Assembly: GCA_945859605.1 (NCBI GenBank)
Contig: OX243815.1
Location: forward strand, 44,202,237 to 44,266,236
Direction: 5' to 3'
Length of the DNA stretch: 64,000 bases
DNA from: Lumbricus rubellus
Taxonomy: Eukaryota; Annelida; Clitellata; Crassiclitellata; Lumbricidae
In this document: positions 22,273 to 32,913 of the stretch, piece after piece
Layout of the letters: each line of letters starts with the position of its first letter
Position numbering within the stretch: position 1 is the first letter of the stretch
Program-made: the position numbers and the translations under genes
The notes under the pieces: model-generated
The model's database searches: none
What the model was told of the DNA's origin: nothing
Seen by the model: only the letters and a program-made list of their open reading frames with translations

Positions 22273-22490
22273 GTATGTGCACTTGTTATAGCGCCCCTTC
22301 AAGCTCTCCCTACTCAGAGGCGCTCCCGATGCAAAGCGGAGCGGACACTGCATTGGAGTTTCACGCCGAAGCGCTGAGCAATTGTGAGTGAAGGACTTGC
22401 CCAAGGTCCTTACGCGGCGAGGTGGATTCGAACCTCGAACCTTCCGGCTAGAAGGCAACGACGCCACTACTACACCACCGCGCCCCACGA
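22273..22490 (-). mobile_element. tRNA-derived SINE (family 1), best copy
   Basis: Minus strand: GGGGCGCGGTGGTGTAGTAG head with A box, B box GGTTCGAATCC, CORE-like AAGGACCTTGGGCAAGTCC, then a tail GGGAGCGCCTCTGAGTAG ... TTGAAGGGGCGCTATA. A 9-bp duplication ACATTGTTT flanks it at 22264-22272 and 22491-22499, consistent with retroposition. The tail matches the 3' end of the LINE at 39.4-39.7 kb over an 18-nt identical stretch. Confidence 0.88.
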
Positions 22491-22975
22491 ACATTGTTTC
22501 GGATATACACTGCAGCGCTTGAATGTGACTCTTTTCCATCGAAACTGTTTAATATCAGACTGCGGGGAGGATAGCAGTCGAAGTAGCATCGTGGTGTATA
22601 TAAATTATATAGATTTCAATTACATCGCACCTGGGTCCTAACCCGGACCGCAGTTGTACCACTCTCTCCACTTAACCTCGAGTTCACAGCGCATCTGCGA
22701 GTGACTCCCTGAAAAAGCGCCGCTGACTGAATGAACAGATGCGCAGCAACATGGTTAACTCTATTGGTAGCAGTCTCGCGATGTCACCAATGACTTTTTT
22801 CCGTGTTAGGAATCAAACCACCCTGCATGGACAAGTTGCTCGCATGTTTTGTCTGTGAAGAAAATAAATTTGTATGCACCCGTGTAAGAGAAAAATAGCA
22901 GAGGAGTGGACCGCTGAGGGTGAGCCCGAGAACCGGCCAATCATGGTATACGGAGTGTAGCTTATAAGCGACTAC

Positions 22976-23178
22976 TTTTGCTTGTTTGTTTGTTTGTTTG
23001 TTTGTTTGTACGTGCACTTGTTGTAGCGCCCCTTCAAGCTCTCTCGCTACTCAGAGGCGCTCCCGAATGTAGAGCGGACACTGCATCGGAGTTTCACGCC
23101 GAACCGCTGAGCAATTGTGAGTGAAGGACTTGCCCAAGGTCCTTACGCGGCGAGGTAGATTCGAACCTCGAACCTTCC
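22976..23178 (-). mobile_element. tRNA-derived SINE (family 1), 5' truncated
   Basis: Same body and tail as the copy at 22273. The head is cut inside the T arm after the B box (right end at about 23178). The 3' end continues into a (CAAA)n array (plus strand TTTG, 22978-23008). Confidence 0.85.
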
Positions 23179-24090
23179 ATGTGTTTGCATGAAGGTATTT
23201 CTCAAGCTCTTGCTAAAAATACAGCTGTGACCATTGTTTTTTGTTTTTCTCCTCCTCGTTGCAGAAATATCTTCGTGCACCCGTGCCAAGATTAGGAAAC
23301 TCTTTGCATGAAGTGTAGGTGATCTTAGTTTATGTATGCGATTGTGTCTAGCCACTTCTCTCTATCTCACCGACTCAAATTTGCTGATCAAGGTTTTATG
23401 GTTGAGTGTCTGTGGAGTTGAGGCATTGTCAGAAAAGAAATCTTTGCCGCCGTCGTGGGATTTTAACCCCTTTATGTCGATTCACATCATCCAGAAAACT
23501 GGCCAATAGACTGTTGCTAACCGTAGTTTTTGAACCGGCTTTTTTCCGATGAAAATTGGTCCATAAAGCAAAGCAATCGGAAACAAAGGAATCGGAAACA
23601 AAGGAATCGGAAACAAAGGAATCGGAAACAAAGGAATCGGTCTTTTTGTCTGATTGAAAAAGATTCTTTCTTCCATTCAGCTGTTGCTTTTTTCAGCAGC
23701 AGCAACAACAACCCTTTCCCGCTAAAGCCATTTCGTTCAAATGACCCCCCTTTCTTCTGCCGCCATAATATGCCTCTGTTTGTCCAATCGTACGTCCGCG
23801 TATCTGCTTCTTCACCTCATTCTATTCTTGTAAATAAACCGGTTTCAGCGACTTAGCTTTTTGGACTAAGTAGAAATCTTCGAGTAACGATCGCATTTCG
23901 CTTAATCGCATGGCTGCCTATAATTGTCCCTCTGTTCGCCCGTCTATCTCTTTTACAACTGTACATGTATATGCCCGTCCGTCTGTCTCTGTCTCTGTCT
24001 TTGTCTCTGTCTGTTAGTTTTTATACTTCCAAACATTCGTTCGTTCTTCTTCCCGTCTTACCATAATAATGGGGTAAGTATAAAGGTTGA
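23179..24090. other. Unique DNA with a short 15-bp tandem repeat
   Basis: Units of AATCGGAAACAAAGG repeat about 4.5 times at 23574-23640. No gene supported elsewhere. Confidence 0.55.
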
Positions 24091-24541
24091 TAAGTAACGT
24101 GGGTATTTACCTTTAAGTACCGTTGGTCTCCACTCTTATATAGCGTGGATGTCAGACTTTAAGAACCGTGGGTCTCAGCCTTTAAGTACCGAGGATCTCA
24201 ACCTTTAAACACCGTGTGTCTCAACCCTTAAGTACCGTGGGTCTCAGTCTTCAAGTACCGTGGGTCTCAGCCTTTAAGTACCATTGGTCCCAACCTTCAA
24301 GTACCGTGGATCCCAACCTTAAGTACCGAGTGTCTTAACCTTTAAATACCGTGGGTCTCAACTTTTAAGTACCGTGGGTCTCAACCCTTAAGTACCGTGG
24401 GTCTCAGCCTTCAAGTACCGTGGGTCTCAGCCTTCAAGTACTGTGGGTCTCAACCCTTAAGTACCGTGGGTCTCAGCCTTTAAGTACCGTGGGTCTCAGC
24501 CTTCAAGTACCGTGGGTCTCAACCTTTAAGTACCGAGCGTC
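24091..24541. repeat. 23-bp minisatellite, about 19 copies
   Basis: The unit is close to AAGTACCGTGGGTCTCAACC plus a short T-rich spacer; copies vary in AAC/AGC and CTT/TTT positions. It ends exactly where the CpG-rich block begins. Confidence 0.93.
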
Positions 24542-24549
24542 GAACTGCG

Positions 24550-25945
24550 GCGTCTGTGGCTGTCAGCGTAAAATCCCTTTTATCTGCGCCTCTTGGACAA
24601 TCACTCAAAACGTGTTCATTGTCTCCAGGGACAGAAGACCCCGCCCATTATTACGCCACTCACTCCACACCCTCACCCCGTTCTCCCCCAACCCAACCCC
24701 CACCCTCCATCCGTCGGCCAAGGCGGCGCGCAACGACCAAACGCTGGCGCACACCGCCAGGCCACACGCACTGGCGACGGCGACTGAGTCAACGGCGCAC
24801 ACCACCAAGGCACATGCGCCAACGACCCAGTCGCCGCTGCTTCAAAGCCTCGTCTTCAGTCGACGCGAACGGTCGACGGCGATTGCGCATTGCAATCGGC
24901 GCACACCTCCAGCGCCGCCGCCGCCGCCGCATCGACATCGGGCGATTCTAGGACCGGTCAGTGGCGCACGCCTCTTTCGTCATCGGCGACGACGCTAATC
25001 GGACCAGAAGCCGGAAGTCGTTTCTTTCCACTTCCGGAAATCTCGGTCATCTACGCGTATCACTTCCGGTTTTGTGTCGTCACAAATCTACGTGTGAAAT
25101 CTCGTGGAAAACTCTCGCGAGAAGACGCTGAAGTCTTGCTGCAAATCGACTGGCGACTTCCGGTCTACAACTGCGCTTGCATACGTCACATCCGTTCCAT
25201 ATTTGTTCTGGTCAGACTTGTTGTTGTCCAGGTTCGCTTCTTACTTTCGGTCCAATATCCGGGCACTCCATTTCAGACCAACTTGTGGTCTAACTTTCGG
25301 TTCTAGACTCACTGATTCCAGATATCATCTGGTCCTCTTTTTCCAGTTTCGTTGGCGGTCTTACCATCATCTCATCTGAGGAGGAATCGGGGATTTGCTG
25401 AATCCGTTCGCAGCTTTAATCCCTCCTTCTTCTCCTCATCCAACTTCAACTGGATCTGGTTTAGTACGATTCCTGTTCCGTCGTTTGGTGGACGCGCAAA
25501 GCGAACCAGAACGGACCTAATGATTTGGACATTCCGTCGAGTGCGACGTCGTCTGCTCGCCAGAGCGGGAAACGAACCCTTTCCTCTCCGCTCCCAAGTC
25601 GCTCATTCGTCTCTGCGTCCCAGTCCCGCCCCTCGGCGAATATCGGACATACCCCCTTCCTTCCCTCCTTCCATTCCTGCCTCCCTCCCTCCCTCCAAAA
25701 ACACCAGATCATCGCCCTCCATTCTGCCCTTGATGGAAGCCAGCAGTCACTTTTTCTTCTATCGTTAGAATTCTATGCGCTGACTGTCTGCGCGCGCCGT
25801 TTATGCGGTTAGATTTCTATGCGCGTGTCGTGTACGAACGTTGAAAGTCATCGTCGTCGTTGTCGTACACTACCGCCATCTGGTGCTGAGTGAGCGTCTA
25901 CTTGAGCGTCACTTTCTGTCGGTAGAGGGATGTTGTTGACGTCAT
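24550..25945. promoter_or_regulatory. CpG-rich promoter candidate with ETS sites and TCTCGCGAGA
   Basis: A GC- and CpG-dense block unlike its AT-rich surroundings. Four ETS/GABP-type sites are present: CCGGAAGT at 25011-25018, ACTTCCGG at 25030-25037, 25062-25069 and 25156-25163. The palindrome TCTCGCGAGA lies at 25113-25122; this motif is known from TATA-less, often bidirectional animal promoters. A TGACGTCA element (25937-25944) and TATATAG (25998-26004) lie just beyond. Long frames inside (Arg/Pro-rich) have no recognisable family and probably reflect GC content. No first exon could be assigned, so the direction of transcription is unknown. Confidence 0.5.
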
Positions 25946-26257
25946 CGAAAGTGCCATCTGGACAGCGTTTTCGGCGGATGACTCTTTCTTCGTCGCATAT
26001 ATAGTCCGTGAGTATTATATAGATATATATATAATTTTATAAATATATATATATATATATTTGTATATCGTGGGAATCGGTTTGTTTGTGGATAAGATGT
26101 GGGATTATTGGATGGGATGGATAGAGTTGCGGTTCACTTGTAAAGACGACCAGAGTTTAAGTCCACTAAGTAGTTGTGTATGTCTCGTGGTATTTCATTG
26201 CATAGATCTTCAAAGTCTGGATGAATGTGTGTATGTGTGTAATACTGTGTATGTATG
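25946..26257. other. Unique DNA with a TATA-like motif and short TA repeats
   Basis: TATATAG at 25998-26004, GTGAGT at 26008-26013, then TA repeats at 26020-26060. No exon supported. Confidence 0.4.
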
Positions 26258-26690
26258 TATTCTATTCTATTCTATTCTATTCTATTCTATTTTTGGATTT
26301 ATAAAGTGCCTCTCACAGTACAAACTAATCAGAGGCGCTCCCAGTGCGAAGAACTCCTGGAAAAAGAAAAGTCTTGAGACATCTGGCAGAAAAGGTAAAG
26401 CCTCCAGATAAAATTTGAGCACGAATAATAGTAGGAAGGCCATTCCACAGTAAAGGGCAGACAGAGGCAAAGGCGCGGTGTTGGGCTGTGGCAGTCCGAG
26501 ATCGTGGAACAAGAAGATCATGACGATCTAAAGAGCGGAGAGGACGACCAACGGTAGCTGAGAAATGCTTCCTAATGAGACCACAAAGGTAGCGAGGCGC
26601 TAGACCCAAAAACATCTTATAGGTGAGAAAAAGAATTTTATATTGAATCCGGGCAGTCAGAGGAAGCCAGTGAAGGTGTTCAGTCATGAA
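26258..26690 (-). mobile_element. LINE 3' end (CR1/L2-like), 120 C-terminal codons intact
   Basis: The minus frame from 26687 to 26325 starts LHWLPLTARIQYKILFL (after MTE), continues with GLAPRYLCGLI, VPRSRTATAQHRAFASV, LLWNGLP and FLFPGVLRTGSASD, then a stop. This is the standard C-terminal region of CR1/L2-type reverse transcriptase ORFs, downstream of the catalytic domain. The tail GAGGCACTTTATAAAT follows and runs into a (TAGAA)n array (26258-26291 on the plus strand). The copy is 5' truncated but its remaining frame is open, so it is fairly young. Confidence 0.88.
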
Positions 26691-26694
26691 AGCC

Positions 26695-26961
26695 GTATGT
26701 ATGCATGTATGTATGTATGTATGTATGTATGTATGTATGTATGTATGTATGTATGTATGTATGTATGTATGTATGTATGTATGTATGTATGTATGTATGT
26801 ATGTATGTATGTATGTATGTATGTATGTACATGTATGTATGTATGTATGTATGTATGTATGTATGTATGTATGTATGTATGTATGTATGTATGTATGTAT
26901 GTATGTATGTATGTATGTATGTATGTATGTATGTATGTATGTATGTATGTATGTATGTATG

Positions 26962-26993
<32 letters not shown>

Positions 26994-27049
26994 TGTATGT
27001 ATGTATGTATGTATGTATGTATGTATGTATGTATGTATGTATATATGTA

Positions 27050-27085
<36 letters not shown>

Positions 27086-27103
27086 TGTATGTATGTATGT
27101 ATG

Positions 27104-27134
<31 letters not shown>

Positions 27135-27155
27135 GTATGTATGTATGTATGTATG

Positions 27156-27189
<34 letters not shown>

Positions 27190-27325
27190 TGTATGTATGT
27201 ATGTATGTATGTATGTATGTATGTATGTATGTATGTATGTATGTATGTATGTATGTATGTATGTATGTATGTACATGTATGTATGTATTTATGTATTTAT
27301 GTATTTATGTACATGTATGTATGTA
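26695..27325. repeat. (GTAT)n microsatellite, about 630 bp
   Basis: One of the two longest simple arrays in the window, nearly perfect, with a few variants (ACATG, TATAT, GTAA). It abuts the 5' side of the truncated LINE at 26258-26690. Frames on both strands are repeat translations. Confidence 0.99.
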
Positions 27326-28547
27326 AAAATTGAAAAATAAAATAATAATGAACACTGAAAACGAGCAAAAAATCAATAATAATGTAAGGAATAATAAACA
27401 TTGACTATAATTATAAATAATTCACAATAAATAAATATTAAAAGTCAAAGATAAAACGGAAGAAAACACCCTAACGATTAGCCCACAATCATGGCGAAAA
27501 CGTTGTTCAGTCGCGTTTTTCTGCTCATTCCGCGCCTGTTTACTTCCGTTAAATTAACTTTCAAAATGCGATGTATACGGCAATTAACTGAGGAAAACGA
27601 GCGAAGCTAATTATTGTCTTTGTTATGAGGCAGTCTCGTTTAGCGGAATGTATACTGCTGCAGCTACTATCGCGAGAAGTATTTATATACGAAATGAAGA
27701 AAAATCCCATTTGGGTCGTGCTTATTCGATTACGCCGATAATAATTAGATATCTTGGAGCCGAACACGACCAAACTGTATAAGTTTACAGTCTGATGATC
27801 ACGCTATCTTCAAACTATACTGTGTTGTTCACTGATATATTATACAGCGCTCGTGAGCCAGCTGGAGCCCTACGCTTTGAGCCTTTGACAGATGTCCAGT
27901 TGTTTGGGATGAAATTCCTGCCACGGTAAAATCTCTTTGGAACATATCGGTTTGTTTGCTCCACATGATTATCGAAATCAGTTTTATCGAGTGTGCAGTA
28001 AACACAATACTCCTTGCCGGTGGAGAATCGGGTGATTGGATGGGAAGCTGGGACAGGTCCTCATACGCCGAGGCCGAAGCAAATGAAGTTGCTGGCGCTT
28101 CGTGCACTTTGACTTTGTTGACTTTTCCGCGCTATAATGTAGATCTAATTATAATATGATATTAAAAGACCGCACATCTTCTTAAATCGTAATACAGTTT
28201 TGAACAGTTCTGTCCTTGATTTATTTAAATGTTTGTCACGTGATGCCTGAGAGTGCAGTGCATGGCGTCTTACCCATTCCTCCCCCACCCCCGTCCCATG
28301 AACCGAGATTGGGATGACAAACCTCCCCCGAACTCTGGCCGACTTATTTTAACGTAAATAAACAAACTCTCCGTTTTACGTCTGAAACTTACTTAAACCC
28401 GACACTGCGGTAGGAGTTCTGTGGAGATCGTTCTCCACAATGACCGTTAAACTTTGTAGACAGCATTGTTTTGTAAATAAAAGCACCAAGTAGCCCCTAA
28501 CACATCTTTAAATGTTAGTGCCATTGTTGTCGTCGAAGGCAATAATG
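27326..28547. other. Unique DNA with one small ORF candidate
   Basis: An ATGG-context ORF of 39 codons at 27491-27610 begins MAKTLFSRVFLLIPRLFTSV, a basic-hydrophobic N-terminus. It has no recognised family and could arise by chance. Nothing else supported. Confidence 0.3.
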
Positions 28548-28594
28548 CTGTTGCTGATGTTGCTGTTGTTGTTGTTGTTGTTGTTTGGTGGTGG

Positions 28595-28663
<69 letters not shown>

Positions 28664-28787
28664 CAATTACGATGATAACCACGACGACGACGATGACGAA
28701 GACGATGATGATGATGAGAAGAACGAGGAGAGTAGGAGAAGGAGGCGGAGGAGGATGACGATGACGATGATGATGATGATGATGACA
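28548..28787. repeat. (TTG)n/(GAT)n trinucleotide array
   Basis: TTG repeats (28548-28586), pure GAT (about 28594-28662), then interrupted GAT/GAC/GAG to 28787. Poly-Asp, poly-His and poly-Ser frames are repeat translations. Confidence 0.97.
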
Positions 28788-28861
28788 TCAACAGTGATCA
28801 AGCAGAACAAGAAAGGAATATAACCTGTGGTCGTAACAAGGACGTTAAACTTCCCGTATGA

Positions 28862-28905
28862 AGTATATTTATCTAGCGCTGCATCACCATTCACTCAGAA
28901 GCGAG
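28862..28905 (-). mobile_element. LINE/SINE tail remnant
   Basis: Minus strand CTCGCTTCTGAGTGAATGG ... GCGCTAGATAAATA is a diverged copy of the GAGCGCCTCTGAGTAG ... GCGCTATATAAAT tail. Confidence 0.45.
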
Positions 28906-29199
28906 AAATGAAGTCGTATGTCAAGAGTGGAATAGAAAAAAAGTCGATTTTATGTTGTTGACCAGTGCACTGATATTGCGCGAGTATGAAAGAAGGCAGA
29001 TGATGGTTATCGGTGGCTTCTACAATGAAATGCAATGCAATGCATGGTGTTTGCAGCAGAAGGTGGTATAACTTGCAGGAAGAGTGCACAGATCTGGGGA
29101 AACCGTGGCAAAAAAAACTGTCGGAAAATAGATTCCAAGAAACCAAAATGTTAATTAGTTTTCCAGTGAGATCTGGTGAACCTACTGCACTGGCTTCCT

Positions 29200-29249
29200 C
29201 TGTCTGTCTGTCTCTGTCTGTCTCTTTCTCTCTCTCTTTCTCTTTCTCT

Positions 29250-29304
<55 letters not shown>
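29200..29304. repeat. CT/CTTT microsatellite
   Basis: CTGT then CTTT then pure CT, about 100 bp. Confidence 0.95.
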
Positions 29305-29305
<1 letters not shown>

Positions 29306-29371
29306 ATCTCTGGATCGCTGCCAACATCTCTCTATCTTCTTCAGACCTGTTTTCAGTTGAGATTATAGATT

Positions 29372-29535
29372 ATGGCTAAATCAAAGATGCCGAAAAAATA
29401 ATTGTTTTCGTTGCAGTAAACAGTTTTATTGACATTTTCTTCTACGTATTATACTCCGCGTGAGAAGAAAACGTCAATAAGACTGTTGACTGCAACGAAA
29501 ACAATTATTTTTTCCGCCATCTTGGATTTAGTCAT
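29372..29535. mobile_element. Foldback MITE with about 75-bp arms
   Basis: The left arm begins ATGGCTAAATCAAAGATG; the right arm is its inverted copy ending CATCTTGGATTTAGTCAT. The arms match through AATAATTGTTTTCGTTGCAG and GTCTTATTGAC-type segments and leave only about 14 bp of loop. The flanks suggest a TA duplication at most. No coding capacity. Confidence 0.8.
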
Positions 29536-29711
29536 TACTTGATACCTCAAATGCAAAAATAAACAGTTAATTTACCCCTAAAAAATTTCGCATTGTCATT
29601 GTTCACCATGTTTATGCTTCGAAAATGGCCGCTTTTCAGCATGAAATAAGCAAAACATTTATCGTAATTAAATTTTAATCGAATAAAGCCAATAATTTGT
29701 CGAACAAAAGG

Positions 29712-29845
29712 GTTAACGATTAATCGAATAATCGACTAATTAATCGTTTAAAAGTGTTAACGATTGATCGAATAATCGACTAATTAATCGTTTAAAAATT
29801 ATTAACGATTAATCGAATGATCGACTAATTAATCGTTAAAACCCT
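29712..29845. mobile_element. Three tandem 44-46-bp units rich in CGATTAATCG, likely MITE remnant
   Basis: Each unit contains GTTAACGATTAATCGAATAA and GACTAATTAATCG, parts of which are inverted copies of each other. The block is framed by AGGGTTAACGATTAATCG and its inverted form CGATTAATCGTTAAAACCCT counterpart, resembling AGGG-type hAT MITE ends. No TSD confirmed. Confidence 0.55.
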
Positions 29846-31149
29846 AATATTTAAGTGTTGGAATACATTTCCTTAAGCAATGGCCAACTGAGACATCACG
29901 ACAACAATAAAAAGAGAAGCAACTGCGAAATGTATTTGACCAACGGTTTCCAAATACTTAAGTCGTCATCAGCTCCTGTGAATATTAACGTCACCATGCA
30001 CTGCTGCAGTTCCCCGCGGCAGTGCAAGTCCTAAGCCGGGATAAAGGAGGAGGGCGCCGCTAATCACCTTTGCTACGGGGCAATGTCGTTAAAATGCAAT
30101 AACACACACAGTCGCCATTACTTCTTGTTGTTTTTTTCTATTAGGTTCGACGCCATTAGATCTGGATGCCACAAGTTGTTGTCGATTTCTATTAACTGTT
30201 GCCAATGTATTGTATGCAAGGCTTTCATTATTATCATTTCCCCGAAGTTGAACGACCTCTCATGATAGCAATGGTGGTTGACGTCATAGACTACAATAGC
30301 TGCACATTTCAGTTCATTTTATAGGAGTTGCTTCTATTGATTTCCTTGTTTTCGTAGTTTGATACAATGTCATGTCTGGCTCTGTCTCTGTTGGGTTGTT
30401 TGAGGTGACGATAAACATTACACGCAGTGTCCTTCCTTACGTTGCTGTGGTATTTTTACTTCGACAACGATTAACTTGGATAATGCATACATGTAGGCCT
30501 ACTTACAAGTCGAAAAACAAAATTAGAATTTAAATCGCACTCTTCGGACAACTACTACACCAACGACTGCATCATCATGATGACATCATCGAAATTTTCC
30601 CAATTTAAAAACATTTTTACGTCATTATGATGTTGTAGTCGTTGCTATAGTAGTTGTTCGATGAGTGAGATTTAACTCTTAGTTGCTCTTCTGCTCATAT
30701 AGAAGTGCTAATTCATCATTTTTCCTTTCTATCTTTCAGGCATTAATTCATAAAATAAAGAGGATATTTATATAGCGCCCATCCAAGACACCTACTCAGA
30801 GGCGCTCCAATGTAGACAGTTCTGTGAAGCAGCAACGCAGATATAATAATTATGCCTATAATATTATTATAGGCATATAATCATGAACATTGCTCATACA
30901 TTTGCTTTGTATGGCGCCTTTTCTTTACATCTTGAAATACGCAATCATTTCAAGAAAGTAGTTCTTTAAGAACCATACTGAATTCATCCATAGGTGATTG
31001 ATGTTCAACCAGCCGGAGAAGCCTCCATCGGCCTGCACCGGCATGCACGTAGAGCCGACGCAATAAACTTGGACGTAGTTTCCATCAGGTTATTCCCAGG
31101 ATGCAGTTCGCGGTCGACAGCGATTAGTAGGATAAATGAGGGGTGAGTT
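29846..31149. other. Unique DNA with a LINE tail relic
   Basis: A minus-strand tail reads GGAGCGCCTCTGAGTAGG ... GGGCGCTATATAAATA at 30765-30812. A perfect CRE TGACGTCA lies at 30279-30286 and a TAGGCCTA at 30494. No gene supported. Confidence 0.5.
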
Positions 31150-31584
31150 CGTAGATGTAAAAAACCATGGAAACAGAATTTTAAAAAAAACGGTAAAAAA
31201 CGTCGTTTTTTTCAACAAAAAAACAACAACAAAAACGATAAAAACGGTAACGGACATTTTTTTTGAATTTGCTATGTCTAAAACCGCATTTTAACCTTAA
31301 AAAACTTTGTTAAGAAACCTACTGCACGCAGGCTAACTCTTAAATGATGATGTTAAACGATGAAATAATGACCTTAGTTAGCTGAATCCTTAAGAGTTGG
31401 CGGAAAACATAAGGAATGTCAGTAAAAAATTAAAATTAAGGAAAATAATAACAGAAAGTAAATGAATAAATAAAGATAAAAAATAATAATAAAAACGATA
31501 AAAAAACGATAGGAAAAATAAAAAACGGGAAAAACCACGTTTTTGGGAGCGAATAAAAAACGAGAAAAACTTTTTTACAACTAT
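31150..31584. mobile_element. AT-rich MITE candidate
   Basis: Direct copies of GGGTGAGTT (31141-31149 and 31585-31593) flank a block whose ends are imperfect inverted repeats: (CG)TAGATGTAAAAAA at the left and TTTTTTACAACTA at the right. The interior is rich in AAAACG(A/G)TAAAAA motifs on both sides. No coding capacity. Confidence 0.55.
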
Positions 31585-31664
31585 GGGTGAGTTTAAAAAA
31601 AATTGAACCAGGTTTTGAAAATTAGGGGGAAGGTGCACGATAGTAAGCTGATACGAGAGATTTT

Positions 31665-32175
31665 CATCGTCTGTCTCTCTCTGTTTCTCTGTCTGTCTGT
31701 CTGTCTGTCTGTCTGACTGTATATCCGTCCGTCGGCCTGTGTATGTTTGTATGTCTATTGGTCCGTATGTTCCAGAACTGTCTGTCTGTCTGTGTGTCTA
31801 TCTGTCTATCCGTCTGTCTGTTTGTCTGTATCTGCCATACAAGTCTTCCGTCTGTCTATCTCAGTCCATCTGTGGACGTGTGTGTCTCCTGGTCTGTGTC
31901 TGTCTCTGTCTGCTTGTCATTGTCTTCTTGTACGTTTGTCTGCATATCCGCCTCTGTCTGTCTGTCTGTCTGACTGTCTGTCTATATTTTTATTCTATAT
32001 GTCTTTCTGTTTCTGTGTTTTTGTGTATGGTGGTCTCAATGGTCTGCCTGCGTAATCCCCGCTGCCTGATCATCTACCCTCCTATCAGTCTGTCTCTATG
32101 TCAGTCTGTCTGCCTCTATCCGTCTGCATATCGGCCCGTCTGTCTGTCTGTCTGTCTGTCTGTGTGTCTGTCTCT
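31665..32175. repeat. Degenerate CTGT region
   Basis: CTGT tetranucleotides, pure in short stretches (31690-31715, 32140-32162) and decayed elsewhere. Confidence 0.9.
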
Positions 32176-32454
32176 TTCTGTTCGTTTCTGTGTTCGTACG
32201 CCTGCTCGTCTGTTGTGCATGGAGCATCTTGCAGCGGCGGCTGACTGAAGCCAACCTGATTCTCCTCCGCAACCATGATTGACTGACTGATGATTTGTTC
32301 GGACCAGTGTTGCAAGCGACAGCGCGAAGACCCGACCAGCAATTGCACTGAATCATGCTGCCTCAGTGAACACCATGCCAGGGTCGTTCATTATTAGAAC
32401 AGTTTCTCCGCCAACTGTTTTTTCTTTTGTTTTCGGTACTGTTTTGTTTCTGCC

Positions 32455-32913
32455 GGAACTGTTTTGCGTGTCCCTGAACTGTTCTGCATGTCACGGAACA
32501 GTTCTGAATGTTCTGTGTGTCCCGGAACAGTTCTGAAATGTCTCTGAACTGTTCTATATGTCTCGGAACTGTTCTGTATGTCCCGGAACTGTTCTGTATG
32601 TCTCGGAACTGTTGTGTATGTCTCGAAACTGTTCTGTTTGTTCTTGAACTGTTCTGTATGTCTCTGAACTGTTTTGTATGTCCCGGAACTGTTCTGTATG
32701 TCTCGGAACTGTTCTGTATGTCTCGGAACTGTTCTATATGTCTCTGAACAGTTCTGTTTGTTCCTGAACTGTTCTGTATGTCTCTGAACAGTTCTGTTTG
32801 TTCCTGAACTGTTTTGTATGTCCCGGAACTGTTCTGTATGTCCCGGAACTGTTCTATATGTCCCGGAACTGTTATAGGTCCCGGAACTGTTCTTTATGTT
32901 CCGGAACAGTGTG
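32455..32913. repeat. 20-bp minisatellite, about 23 copies
   Basis: The unit is GGAACTGTTCTGTATGTCTC with point variants. Its core GAACTGTTC is a near-palindrome. The unit length is not a multiple of three, yet frames stay open on both strands; the resulting 20-residue-periodic peptides are artefacts of the array. Confidence 0.95.

Noticed and set aside
24420..24998. 192-codon Pro/Arg-rich frame in the CpG block
   Set aside because: Begins inside a minisatellite and then follows GC-rich DNA; no domain. Kept only as promoter-like DNA.
26643..27340. Met-Tyr-Val-Cys and Ile-His-Thr-Tyr frames of about 200 codons
   Set aside because: GTAT tetranucleotide translation on both strands.
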